Below are positions 38,734-48,572 of a stretch of DNA of 64,000 bases, piece after piece. Made by a program: the position numbers and the translations under genes. The stretch is from Paramoeba atlantica (lineage: Eukaryota > Discosea): the NCBI GenBank assembly GCA_977017575.1, contig CDRNVI010000003.1, positions 372,001 through 436,000 of the forward strand. The letters run 5' to 3'. The first letter of the stretch is position 1. Each line of letters begins with the position of its first letter. The notes under the pieces are model-generated. The model was not told where the DNA came from. It ran no database searches and saw only the letters and a list, made by a program, of their open reading frames with translations.

Positions 38734-39405
38734 CTAGGATTTTTCTTCAAAAAAGTCGGTTTCATAAAGCGCACCTCTTGCAGTCCTAAAGGTGACGTTA
38801 TTGTGTGACACTTCAACGCTTGCCTCAGAGGAAAGTTTTTCTTTCTTATTTCTGCTCCATCCTATGGATACCACCTTTACCAGTCGCAATTTTCCAGATC
38901 TCTGAGTATAGTATTCTGATCCAATTTTTACTCTATACGCTGTCTTAAGATAAAGATGTCTTTCGGTTCCTTCTTCTCGTACAGCTACAAACTCTGAATT
39001 CGCGTATTTCTCGGATATTTTTCCACGAGAAGATTTGATGTTGATTTCAGATACATTTCTTGCAGTGCTGCGCTGTGAAGCGATATCACCGTGCCTTACT
39101 TCGCTACCTTTCTCCATATTTCTCTTGTTATTCCGATTTCCGACTTTTGTATTATTTATTGATTTCTTTGGAGCGTTTAAAATTGTATCCTTACTGGGTG
39201 ACTGTCTTGGAGTCTTTGTTGAACTCTTCGTAGTGCCTAAAGTCGTCTCCTTATTGGGCAACCCTGCTGAGTGCGTGCAAACTTTTTGCATAGCAGGCAA
39301 AGCCAATATTTCATAACACAAAGTCATAATTTTTCTTCGTCCAATTTCTTGATTGTCCGCCGCCGACTGGAAATAACCTCGAAGCTTCTCTACTTTGACT
39401 GGCAT
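38734..39405 (-). CDS. Hypothetical basic protein
   Basis: 223 residues from the ATG at 39405 (frame reaches a TTG at 39432). N-terminal helical part (VEKLRGYFQSAADNQEIGRR), a long Lys/Ser/Thr/Asn-rich linker, and a C-terminal beta-rich part (YRVKIGSEYYTQRSGKLRLV, ASVEVSHNNVTFRTARG) that could be a small barrel. Not recognised. The structured ends and host strand favour a real gene. Confidence 0.5.
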   Translation of the reverse strand: MPVKVEKLRGYFQSAADNQEIGRRKIMTLCYEILALPAMQKVCTHSAGLPNKETTLGTTKSSTKTPRQSPSKDTILNAPKKSINNTKVGNRNNKRNMEKGSEVRHGDIASQRSTARNVSEINIKSSRGKISEKYANSEFVAVREEGTERHLYLKTAYRVKIGSEYYTQRSGKLRLVKVVSIGWSRNKKEKLSSEASVEVSHNNVTFRTARGALYETDFFEEKS

Positions 39406-41267
39406 AGAAAAAATATGAAGTATCAATGTCAATTTTTGACCCAGAGAATAGTTTTAAGCACAACGTTTAGGAACAGATTTCGCGACCGTTCTATTTGCAG
39501 CCATCAGGGGAAAATGCTACTGTCCCCTCCCTTACACGCAACCGTTTGACCCTACGACTTATCGTAGCTACAATAATAATTATTGTAATAATATTTATTA
39601 ATAATAATTATTATTAAAAAAAGCAAATTATTAGTATTATCAATAGTTCAGTATGCATTTACGCGAGGGGCTGCGAGTGACACATGGGGAGCCCCTCGCA
39701 TGTAGACATATGGTCGGCGTCATTTGCAGCAGTATGATGGCAGCACCAGGGAAGACTGCGAGATCCAGAAAGCTCATTTTCGTTGCAACACATCATACAA
39801 ATACAGAGTTTGATATTTCCCGGCCCTCGATATCAGCACTCCACAAGGAGTTGTTGTTGGTACAGCACATTTACCTGCGTCAGGCGCAGGCTCCTACTTC
39901 CCGCGTAGGTTGAGGTGCATATAGTGATGCTCGAAGCATTAGCATCGACTCCATAAGGAGATCCCCATCAATGCTCCTTTTCGGCATGAAAATATTGTTT
40001 GATACAAAATTAAGGGGGAGAAATCTGAGTATAAAAGCCCAATAATAATTTATTAATAATCTATTAATAGTAATTGCGGTGGTTGTTTAACTACCGCTCT
40101 ACCCCCGATTATTGAAAAAAAGTGAAGAAAAACAGTGAAAATTTAAAGAGAAGCACAGCAATATAATAGAAGAAAAAAATATAAAAGTGGGCTCCGGTGG
40201 TCCAAAATTGAAAAAATTGAAAAAAATGGGGGGTCTAGGGGGGGGGTCCAGTAGGGGTCATGGTCGAGCAATTTTTTTTGAAAAAATTATTTTTCAAAAA
40301 AAAAGCGCAGAAGGGGTAGCCGGGATCTTGGCGCGTATTTTCCACCCCCCTACCCGGGGGTGACCCCCCCGCGTATCCGCAGGACGGGTCCGCCAAGTTC
40401 GGATTTTTTCGGAAAAGATTTTTTTTTGAAAAAACAATCGAGTTGGCGAAAAAAATGGCGAAAAAAATATTTTTTTCAAAATCCTTTGCCCTATTGTATT
40501 TTGATAGTTTAGGATCGATACTAGCCTTCCGCACCGTTGGTTTCGCAAGGTATCCCTTCTTGTAGCCGTGGTATGCTTCCCAAAATGACCCATTTTTGAC
40601 TAAAAAATGCGAAAAAGTAAGTTTCGGACCCAAAGGGGGCCTTTTTGTGTCGAAAGAGTGGTATGGTTGGAGTCGCATTCTCTACAGAATACGTTCCGTA
40701 CCCTTGAACGCATGCCTACGTGTGATTTCCCACACGCAAAAGTCGAATTTAGTGCTCGGAGAGCAAAAATACCCAAAAATCACCCCGTTTTCACCTAAAA
40801 ATCGGCTATTTTGGCTCAAATCCTTCCTTTTTCTCCAGCTTTCCTGGCTAATTTTTTTAGTCTCTTCGTTAAACGCGGTGGTAGTTTTCAACGCGAAGCG
40901 CGCAGCATGAGTGACTTCTAAGTTTAACAACCACCGCGTTTAACGAAGAGTCTAAAAAAATTGGCCAGGAAAGCTGGAGAAAAAGGAAGGATTTGAGCCA
41001 AAATTATTACCGAACTAATTATTAATAATCCTGCAGCACTTATGCGCAACGCAACGTTTGACGCAGTGCAAGAAAATGAAACGGGGCGATTTTTTTTTGA
41101 TTTTGTAAAAAATCAATTTCCCACTTAAGATTTTCTTGACTCGGCTACTTATGCGTAATATTAAGCCAAAACCGGGTTGCGTTTAACATACCTTCCGCGT
41201 GTATGTGTGTACGTACACGTGTAAGTTAGCCACTTACACACTTTTTTGGTAACCCGTTTCGTAACAG
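39406..41267. repeat. Repeat tract with AT-rich blocks, hairpins and a long inverted repeat
   Basis: 39560-39625 and 40040-40075 are AATAAT/TTATTAATAAT blocks. GCGAGGGGCT (39663-39672) and AGCCCCTCGC (39690-39699) form a perfect hairpin. 40200-40450 is homopolymer-rich (poly-G, poly-A, poly-C). 40808-40882 and 40930-41004 are 75-bp inverted arms with a 47-bp loop. No host gene; the frame at 39653-39913 is not convincing. Confidence 0.6.
40808..41004. repeat. Long inverted repeat (75-bp arms)
   Basis: Left arm starts ATTTTGGCTCAAATCCTTCC; the right arm ends GGAAGGATTTGAGCCAAAAT. The arms are nearly identical through CGCGGTGGT, and the loop carries ACGCGAAGCGCGC. RNA from either strand would fold into a strong hairpin. 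Confidence 0.85.
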
Positions 41268-41381
41268 GTGTACAGCAAAAAAATAATTATATGTACTTAC
41301 CAAACGAAACTAGTCAAATTTAATATAGTGTTTCATATGATTACATTCTTTCCTGACTTTCATTTCTCTTTTTGCTTTATG

Positions 41382-41681
41382 GGAAAGCGATCTCGCGTAA
41401 GCAGACGCGGACACACACAGACGAATTCACAGCCAACGGAGGAGAATGAGTCTCCTGAACATTTCAAGCTTGAACAATGTTGTGGATCTCCTGACAGCTC
41501 CAGCAATGAAAAATGCAAGGCCTATGCTCAGCGCAATACTGATGAGGTCCTCAGGAATAGTTTCGGGAACAGAGCACACTTTCAATGTAAACATTGTTCG
41601 TTCTTCTCGCATTCCCCCCCCAACAATGTATATTACAAACATCGCGTCGAATGTAAAGGGCCTGAAGAATCGATAAATTAA
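41382..41681 (+). pseudogene. Zinc-finger ORF of an unclassified decayed mobile element
   Basis: About 100 codons from the ATG at 41382, in a longer open frame. The C-terminal part has a BED/C2H-like finger (FQCKHCSFFSHSPP...HRVEC). Plus-strand orientation is opposite to every host gene. A second frame from about 41720 to 42174 (ITEIAWNAFVTAANYH, GRTMFPEVYRAAKHWIW) continues after a frame break, as if one longer protein had decayed. The combination of a BED-type finger and nearby repeats suggests a hAT-like transposase remnant, but no catalytic motif is recognised. Confidence 0.35.
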
Positions 41682-41719
41682 GAAAATATTGATTCTGTGA
41701 GCGTCTTTACTAGAAAGGT

Positions 41720-42174
41720 TTTACCGTGTTTGCTATCCTCCACCAATTTGTATTACTGAGATTGCTTGGAATGCTTTTGTTACCGCCGCTAATTATCACA
41801 TAAGCCCCGTCAAGCACACGAACGAGCACGTGTGGTGGGAGGACATCGGGCGAACAATGTTTCCGGAAGTGTATCGGGCAGCGAAACATTGGATTTGGCT
41901 TCCTTCTGTAGTAACGCAATGCGATTCGTGGCTTTCAGTGTTAAGTAACAAGTACAGTAGTCGACAAGCCATTATTGGAACATGTACAGTCGGAAATCAA
42001 ATGTTTTTACGAGGAAACATGTCATATTTACCTTATTTGGATAAGTCGATAAAACCTATTGAGCAGTGCAATACGCAAAAGGGAGAAACCAGTAGCTACT
42101 ATACTGAAGATAACACGTGCACATCTGAGAGTTCGCATTCTGAAGTTGAAACCGATAATATTATTGATTCGTAA
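41720..42174 (+). pseudogene. Continuation of the decayed plus-strand mobile ORF
   Basis: Open without ATG from about 41720, then through 41830-42174 to a stop. Coding-like composition with aromatic-rich segments, ending in an acidic Ser/Thr tail. It follows the zinc-finger ORF at 41382-41681 on the same strand. Family not recognised. Confidence 0.3.
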
Positions 42175-43117
42175 CTTTAAATGGTTCTACAATGCGTCGT
42201 ATATTTCATTGTATGTTTTGAAAATTAAAATTTCAAGATAATATATTTCAAGATAAGATAGGGCGGGGGGGAGGATAGGCTTCCGGTGGGCCTAGGGGGT
42301 GTACACCAAAAAACATATTCGTTATATTTGTATGTAATGTTTTGAATTTAAGCATTTTTATATCCTCAGATGCTAATTACGATAAAGTATACTTTTGTTT
42401 TCTCATTTTACGTGGGTTTTTCCGTCCGTTCTTCTGTTTTTCCCATTGTAAAAAATGGGAAATTATTTACATATTTTATAAACCTATACTACCCCTGTGT
42501 ATACAGGGGGATAAGAGTAGGAAAACTACTCAAACGAAAAAAGATAAAGATATTGTTTCTGTAAAGCTGCCTTCTCCGAAAGCTCTCGGACTTACCTGGC
42601 ACTACCATCTCATTGACGGTACGCGCGCCGACCAAAAACGTCATTGGTTCAAAAAACCAAAAGGTGGACAAAGAATATTTGATACTCTCTGTAAAGTGTG
42701 TAAGTGGCTAACTTACACGCGTGTAAGATCCCACTTACACGCTCATTGTGTAAGTGGCTAATTTAGCCCGGAAGGTATGGTTTAAGTGGGGGGCAATATG
42801 TAGAAACTTTACATCCACTATTGCACCCTCAACTCAAAAAACTTTTGAAAAAAAGTTTTTTCCTGGAATGTGTACATGTAGATTGAAACAAAGGAAGTAC
42901 ACAGGCGCAAATTTAATGTATGTTGCATTATTTTCGCATGGGGGTATAAGAGACGAAATCCCTTGCCCAGGAGTAAAATGCTAAGGAAGGAATCAAATGT
43001 GGAGAAATGACCCAGTTGCAACCCGTTGTCTTCGTATCTCACACCGATGAGACCAAGAATTTGGAGTAAAACAGATGGAGGTCGTGCGTAACCTCGGTAG
43101 TGAACATATTTGCGAAT
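42175..43117. repeat. Repeat-containing spacer around the zinc-finger fragments
   Basis: 42275-42300 repeats, inverted, the 25-bp sequence at 28349-28375. 42697-42765 has two GTAAGTGGCTAA copies around a TTACACGCGTGTAA palindrome. No host gene between here and the PrmC-like gene. Confidence 0.5.
42342..42761 (+). pseudogene. Second zinc-finger fragment, probably mobile-element derived
   Basis: 139-codon frame. Its C-terminal half, LTWHYHLIDGTRADQKRHWF and then CKVCKWLTYTRVRSHLHAHC, has a BED-like C2HC finger. It ends inside a repeat of GTGTAAGTGGCTAA units (42697-42765) that also occurs inverted at about 41217-41240. Probably related to the zinc-finger ORF at 41382-41681. No transposase core visible. 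Confidence 0.35.
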
Positions 43118-44143
43118 TTATGAATGTACTACGATCCATCGCGGTCTACCCGAATAATCATTATGCACGTATACACTTTCGTGCTTATTGTCTCTGCATA
43201 TAGTCTCTACGCTTTGTGCCTGAGTCCCAATTTCCACAACAAAATCCGGCATACCTCGCGGTCTAAGTGGTTTTAACCAACGTCTACTTTGCGATGCAAT
43301 TTCGCTGTAATAAAGTAAAGGATTGAGACTTCCATTTACACTTGTCTTTTTTGTTCCAACAAGACTCCGACAATCTTCATGCAATCTTACAACAGGTGGT
43401 AAGTCCTGATATTCTTCCGGTGTTATATACGGAGGATTAGACAAGATACAATCAAAGCTATGTAATGGAACATTGTTTATTTCCAGGGCTTGGAACATAT
43501 CCCCTTGAAGAATGTTCGCATTTGCGGCGTTACAGGTTCGCATATTTTCATTGGCTAGCGAGATAGCTTCATTTGATTGTTCAACACACGTAACTTTCCA
43601 ACTGGGTGACTTTTTTGCAAGGGATAGCCCAACACATCCCGAACCAGTGCAAAGATCTAAAAGGCAAAGCGGTACCTCGTGCAGAGATCGTAAATGAGTT
43701 TCGTAGAACCATTCAACCCATTGCTCCGTTTCAGAACGTGGAATAAAAACTGGAGGGCGACAAATAATAGGAATCCCGAAAAAAGGTTGAGAGCCTAAAA
43801 TATATTGTAGTGGTCTATGCTCCTCCACTCGTTGACAAACACATTCTCGTATCAATCTGTGTGCTACCTTCTCCTTTTGACATGTAGGATAACGTTTAAA
43901 GACGTAGTCCTTAATCCAGTTGAATTCTTGATGGGCAAAGCGAAAACCTGGCGAGTCCTGTCCAGTTGCATTACCCCCACCGGAATAATGAGAATGGTAA
44001 ATTGAATACACCATATCATCTTCCTCGTGTGAGGAAGTGATAATCGAATGCGCAATATTTTCTTCCCCGTGTGATATTCTGGTAGAGCTATGTGGTACAG
44101 ACCGAAATGCTGAAATCAATAGCATTTGAGTATTTTGACGCAT
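43118..44143 (-). CDS. HemK/PrmC-type peptide chain release factor glutamine methyltransferase
   Basis: 341 residues from the ATG at 44143; the ATG at 44125 (335 residues) is equally good and begins MLLISAFRSVPHSSTRIS, a typical mitochondrial presequence. An N-terminal helical domain carries PLQYILGSQPFFGI and VFIPRSETEQWVEWF, diagnostic of PrmC. The SAM site is LLDLCTGSGCVGLSLA and the catalytic loop ILSNPPYITPEEY (NPPY binds the substrate glutamine). The enzyme methylates the GGQ glutamine of release factors. The leader suggests the mitochondrial release factor as substrate; this is inference. Confidence 0.93.
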   Translation of the reverse strand: MRQNTQMLLISAFRSVPHSSTRISHGEENIAHSIITSSHEEDDMVYSIYHSHYSGGGNATGQDSPGFRFAHQEFNWIKDYVFKRYPTCQKEKVAHRLIRECVCQRVEEHRPLQYILGSQPFFGIPIICRPPVFIPRSETEQWVEWFYETHLRSLHEVPLCLLDLCTGSGCVGLSLAKKSPSWKVTCVEQSNEAISLANENMRTCNAANANILQGDMFQALEINNVPLHSFDCILSNPPYITPEEYQDLPPVVRLHEDCRSLVGTKKTSVNGSLNPLLYYSEIASQSRRWLKPLRPRGMPDFVVEIGTQAQSVETICRDNKHESVYVHNDYSGRPRWIVVHS

Positions 44144-44460
44144 GTGCTGTATGTCAGACACACAATGTGTGAAATTTAGGCACACAAGATGGATTTTTTT
44201 AGCTATGAAGTATTTAACAATGTTCGGAAAATTTGTAATATTAGCATTGTAAATAATAGCATTGTACAATGTTGTGTATTGTAAAGTTGTGTATTATTAA
44301 GAATATACTAGAGAAGCTGAGAGTGAATAATAATAAAGCTGGGGAAGCAATAAAAGCAATAAAAATACTCCATGAAGATACGACATAATCACATTGACAT
44401 CCGTAAGTGGCAGTACCTCAAGGTGCTCCTTAATCACTCAAAAGGTTACGTACATGTATA
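44144..44460. other. Intergenic region, no gene seen
   Basis: AT-rich spacer with short repeats of AATAATAGCATTGTA (44250-44275). No gene. Confidence 0.5.
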
Positions 44461-45354
44461 TTACTTTGACATCGAAGTGATTTCCGTTTCATCATAAACA
44501 AAAGTTTGTAAAGAGTCAGGAAGCAGCGATTCATCAAATTCACCGCCTAGATAGGGGTTATATTCCAAGTTCAGTAATTTCAACTTTTTTGGTAGATGAT
44601 GAAGATGAACTACACCAGAAAAATCATTATTTAGTAAAACAAGTTCTTCAAGTGATTCAGGTAAATATCGTAACTCAGGAGTTCCATCAAAGTTATTGTT
44701 GGCCAAAATCAAAAACTTCATAGCAAAAGGTAAGTTAGCGAGATTCGCTTTTCCGGAAAGTTTATTACCCCAAGCGGAAAAATACGTCATGCTGGGTGGG
44801 AGGTCGCTAAGATTTATATTCCCATCAAAATCGTTGTCTCCTACTTCTAGTTTCGTCAGCTTCCTAGGCAAATCACATATATTTAAGGAACCATAAAACC
44901 GACTGTGTAATGAAGTGAAGCTCAGCATTGATGAAGGTAATGTATTAAACTGAACCGTTCCCCAAATTGTCTGCCCTATGGCGGTGAAAGTGTGTATCGT
45001 CGTAGGAAAAAAATCCCATTGCAGGGACCCTGAAAGCTCCCGTAATATCACTTCCTTCAGCCATTTGATCTCGATAATTTGTTCATCTTCATTGCAAATA
45101 ATTCCACTCCATTTACAAGCCGGCGTCGAAATATTCCAATACGGGTCTCTATTCTCAATGTTTTCAACAAAACGAGTGAGCTGAAATTCCTGCGGAAACG
45201 CAAGGCGGTTAACTTTACCAAGGCGGCTTTGCTGCACATTTTTTGGCATACCATGGATTAGTGACCCACCATTTTCCTTACTCAAACGTTGTTCGGGAAG
45301 CTCTGACATGTTGAGCTGTCGAAAAAATAAGGAAAGAGCCAAGTACCTTTTCAT
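44461..45354 (-). CDS. Leucine-rich-repeat protein, longest of three paralogues
   Basis: 297 residues from an ATG; an ATG at 45309 (282 residues) removes a short leader containing LALSLFF and is also possible. Same layout as 27023-27778: LAFPQEFQLTRFVENI, cap YWNISTPACKWSGIICNED, then about eight repeats of roughly 21-23 residues such as DGNINLSDLPPSMTYFSAWG and NNFDGTPELRYLPESLEELV. The repeats use proline in LP.S/P/K at the same position as the paralogue. No membrane segment beyond the optional leader. Function unknown. Confidence 0.83.
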   Translation of the reverse strand: MKRYLALSLFFRQLNMSELPEQRLSKENGGSLIHGMPKNVQQSRLGKVNRLAFPQEFQLTRFVENIENRDPYWNISTPACKWSGIICNEDEQIIEIKWLKEVILRELSGSLQWDFFPTTIHTFTAIGQTIWGTVQFNTLPSSMLSFTSLHSRFYGSLNICDLPRKLTKLEVGDNDFDGNINLSDLPPSMTYFSAWGNKLSGKANLANLPFAMKFLILANNNFDGTPELRYLPESLEELVLLNNDFSGVVHLHHLPKKLKLLNLEYNPYLGGEFDESLLPDSLQTFVYDETEITSMSK

Positions 45355-45787
45355 TTAAAAAGGATTATCAGGCGAACAGATTTAACTTAAAAGGGAAAAC
45401 AGTTTTAACTCCGAAAATTGAATCACCACGCCGCTTAGTTTAAAAAATGTCCAATGAAGATCCTTTCTCCATACGAAGATTATATTGTAACGTTTTCGTT
45501 GTAGAAATAAGTTATTTCAAATAACACTGCAGGTAACGTCAGACTTTCCAGAGTTAGAAATATCAATTACGGTAAAGTGAACAGGATACAGAAATCAATT
45601 TACTGCCCATAATGTATCATAAGAGTGATGTCGACAACCGGTGACGCATAGCTACACACACGTACATAATCCTGATCTACTCATAGCGCACATAAGCCCA
45701 ACTACTAGTATACTGTTAAGAAATTACTAAGATGTTTGATGTAGAAAAAGTAAGTGGAATGTCATCTCGAAAAAAGATTACGTAAAG
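45355..45787. other. Intergenic region, no gene seen
   Basis: 433 bp without recognisable coding or RNA features. Confidence 0.5.
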
Positions 45788-47191
45788 CTACTGCTTCGGA
45801 TTTCGAAGCACCCAATTAGTGGTTTGCAGAGCTTCAGATATCTCTTCCTTAGATTTGTGTCGAGTTTCGGGAAGGCATAAATAGAAAAAAACAGTACACG
45901 CGACACCAATGCCCGCAAATAACCAGAACACCCAGGGTCCCATAAGCTCATTCAGGGGAGGAAAAAAGAGTGTGACTAGGATAAGAAATAGCCACTGAGC
46001 AATGTTTACCACTGAAAATCCTTGTTGCGCGATTGAAGAAGGGAGTACCTCATTACACACAATCCAGAAATGAATCCCAGGTCCAAACTCGAAGGCCAAC
46101 AAATAAAGTGCAAGAAGAATAAATGCAAACGCAGTCTTCACCGCACCCTCTGCGCAAAAACGAGAGACTAAAGAAAGACACATCATGGAGAGTGACATTA
46201 TGGCTAGCGACGGTATCAGCATGCAGCGTCGCCCCACGCGGTCGGCGTAACCCAAGGCAATTGCGGTGGCAACAAAAGTGATGGCCATGACGATCACAGT
46301 TCCTAGCGCTCGCTGTGAGATATCTGCAGCCTCCATGAATTTTCCGCAGTAAAACATAATGGCGTTGACCCCTGTGAGTTGCAACGCCACGGCACCTGTG
46401 ATCGACAGTGCCATAGCTCGTGGGTAGGAAAAGATGGAACTCGATTTCGGAAGAGCGCATCTCGCTTCCTGGGTAGTTGGTGAAGCTTTATCGACCACCG
46501 TCACAGGCGGTTCGGTAGATTCCGCCCCGGAATCGGTCAGCTTACTCAAAGGAATCCACACTAGAATAACCAAAAGAGCGGCAAAAACCACCGGTATTAT
46601 CATCGACTGACGAAGGAGCAGCATAAGTGCGCGATCACCCTCCTCGTTGGGAAAGGGTCGGCGGAGATAGACCTCATCCACGCCCTGGTCTCGGTACTCC
46701 GAAAGCACGGCATAGGAAACCACTGAGGCAAGAAAAATACCGAGCGAGAGGGTGAGCTGAAACAGTCCCCCAAGTTTGCCCCGGTGCTCTGGGCGGGAGT
46801 GCTCCACTACAAAGGCAGGCCCTACGGAACTGACCGCCCCGATTCCCACTCCTGTAAGAAATCGGGCAAGAAATTGGACGGCGTAGTGAGGGCTCACTAA
46901 AGCTAAAACACAACCCAGGCCGCAAAGAGAACCCACACGAAGCGTTCCAATGGAACCAAGCCGCGGGACGAGCACTCCAACCCCTCCGGAACCTAATATC
47001 CCCCCGAAGGAGACGCTGGAGATTACAACGGCAATGTCCCAGGCGTGGTCCTTCTCTGGGACCAACGTGAGAAGGCAGGGGTGTAAGATCGTTAGAGCGG
47101 TGCTGAGCCCGATGTACGTGTAGCCAAAAATGAGTCCGCCGAGCCCATTAAGAGCCGCACACCACCAGAGTAAGGCGGTGGACTGCTGCAT
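45788..47191 (-). CDS. Major facilitator superfamily sugar transporter
   Basis: 467 residues from an ATG, with about twelve hydrophobic segments. Sugar-porter signatures: NGLGGLIFGYTYIGLSTAL in TM1, RFLTGVGIGAVSSVGPAFVV and EHRGKLGG after TM4-TM5, QLTGVNAIMFYCGKF in TM7, YADRVGRR between TM8 and TM9, and the cytoplasmic PETRHKSKEEI after TM12 (PETKG motif). Residues about 230-260 form the central cytoplasmic loop. Such proteins take up glucose or other hexoses by facilitated diffusion or proton symport; specificity cannot be read from the sequence. The gene is more GC-rich than its flanks. Confidence 0.92.
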   Translation of the reverse strand: MQQSTALLWWCAALNGLGGLIFGYTYIGLSTALTILHPCLLTLVPEKDHAWDIAVVISSVSFGGILGSGGVGVLVPRLGSIGTLRVGSLCGLGCVLALVSPHYAVQFLARFLTGVGIGAVSSVGPAFVVEHSRPEHRGKLGGLFQLTLSLGIFLASVVSYAVLSEYRDQGVDEVYLRRPFPNEEGDRALMLLLRQSMIIPVVFAALLVILVWIPLSKLTDSGAESTEPPVTVVDKASPTTQEARCALPKSSSIFSYPRAMALSITGAVALQLTGVNAIMFYCGKFMEAADISQRALGTVIVMAITFVATAIALGYADRVGRRCMLIPSLAIMSLSMMCLSLVSRFCAEGAVKTAFAFILLALYLLAFEFGPGIHFWIVCNEVLPSSIAQQGFSVVNIAQWLFLILVTLFFPPLNELMGPWVFWLFAGIGVACTVFFYLCLPETRHKSKEEISEALQTTNWVLRNPKQ

Positions 47192-47876
47192 GGAGTGTCA
47201 GACTTGGGTGAAAAAACTTACTGTCTCTTTTAAGTTACATAAATAAATTGGTTTATGTGCCAATGCACGTCTCTTTATTCTTGTAGAAACATTGAAGAAT
47301 AAGTTAAGAATTTGGTTCCGGGTACTCTTGAATGGAGCAATGGCCCAAATCAACGTGCTTAGAAGGAAAGAAGCAATTCTGTTTTGTCAAGAGGTGGTAT
47401 CACTTTGTTTTCTCCAAAAAATACTCTCTAAATAGTTAAAAAACCAAAACGAAAAGGTTTCAAACTTCAAGAAATCAACACTACAATGATGCCCATTGAA
47501 TGTTCCACAAAGCACTTGTTCTACAAATTTCATCACTCAATCATACACTTGAACTTGCACTAAACGTGCAGCACCGGAGAATTCGTTCAGTTTCTCTTGT
47601 TCAGCTTTTCAAAGGCAGACAACACTTTTAGTACCAGACGTCGAATGTTTTTGCCGAACACCAGACGTGTTCACAAGATGCCAAACTCACGAAGAACCAC
47701 GATGATGTACAAAGAAACCAGCGGAATTCCAATGAGTGCTGCTGATATCTAAAGCAGAAATCATCCGGACAGCATCGCACCAATAGGACATCCGATAGAT
47801 AGATAGCATGTTTGATGCTATCCGTTAGACAGTTTCAGTAGTGCAGTAGCCAGTAAGTCTAGTCCTCTGTGTGCCA
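47192..47876. other. Intergenic region, 685 bp, possible tiny membrane ORF
   Basis: Mostly featureless. On the minus strand near 47670-47750 a 24-codon hydrophobic frame, SAALIGIPLVSLYIIVVLRE, ends at a TGA but begins right after a stop codon and has no ATG. Only a cis-spliced or edited start would make it a gene. Confidence 0.4.
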
Positions 47877-48392
47877 CTACAACTGCTTACGCTTCATCCC
47901 TGGAAGAAGATGTGTGCGATTGTGCATTAGTTCAATATCTTCTAAGATATCTGGATTATACAGGAAACGATCCACGTTCATGTCAAGTGTCGTACGCATT
48001 GCCTCCTGCTCTAGTGTTTCTACCGGCGCTTTGGCTACGTATGGTCGGACTTCGATATGACGTCCGCGCAAAATGTGGTATGGTGGAGCATCTCGTGGGA
48101 GATAGTCATTCGCCGTGAACCCCCACTGGCCTTGCCCTACTTGTAACACATGCTGTGCCTCTTCAGGTGTGTTGAATTGCATAAAACAAATGCCCTCCGA
48201 AGTACCCCGAACGCGGTCCAGCGGCATAGCAATTTTAGCCATCCTTTCAATACTACATGTGGAAGTGATAAAATTTTTGCATTCCTGTTCCCACCAACGA
48301 GGAGGAATATTATTGAGCCGCACACAGCATGGCGCCAACTCGGCTGGGGGATAAAAGAAGCAGGAGAGCTTGAAAAGACTATTCCGAAGCAT
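47877..48392 (-). CDS. RRM-type RNA-binding protein
   Basis: 171 residues from an ATG. One RRM-like domain near residues 20-115: CVRLNNIPPRWWEQECKNFI (strand 1 and helix 1) and GTSEGICFMQFNTPEEAQHV (RNP1-like strand 3 and helix 2). RNP aromatic positions are partly conserved. The N-terminus (MLRNSLFKLSCFF) is short, basic and hydrophobic and could be a mitochondrial signal. The C-terminal 60 residues are helical and charged. Neighbour of Y14, another RRM gene, but no operonic meaning follows. Specific role unknown. Confidence 0.7.
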   Translation of the reverse strand: MLRNSLFKLSCFFYPPAELAPCCVRLNNIPPRWWEQECKNFITSTCSIERMAKIAMPLDRVRGTSEGICFMQFNTPEEAQHVLQVGQGQWGFTANDYLPRDAPPYHILRGRHIEVRPYVAKAPVETLEQEAMRTTLDMNVDRFLYNPDILEDIELMHNRTHLLPGMKRKQL

Positions 48393-48572
48393 TGTTAATT
48401 AAGAGTAGTGTGAAACCTGTATGAACATTTTCTCAAAAGTAAGAACCCTGCCTACGATTCATAGTCAATGTGGAGAGGAAATCAGTAAAACAAAGTGATG
48501 CGCAACGATGAGACCCTATAACTCATAAAAGTTGTAAAATAAGACTGATACATGCAAAACAATAGAATGCCT

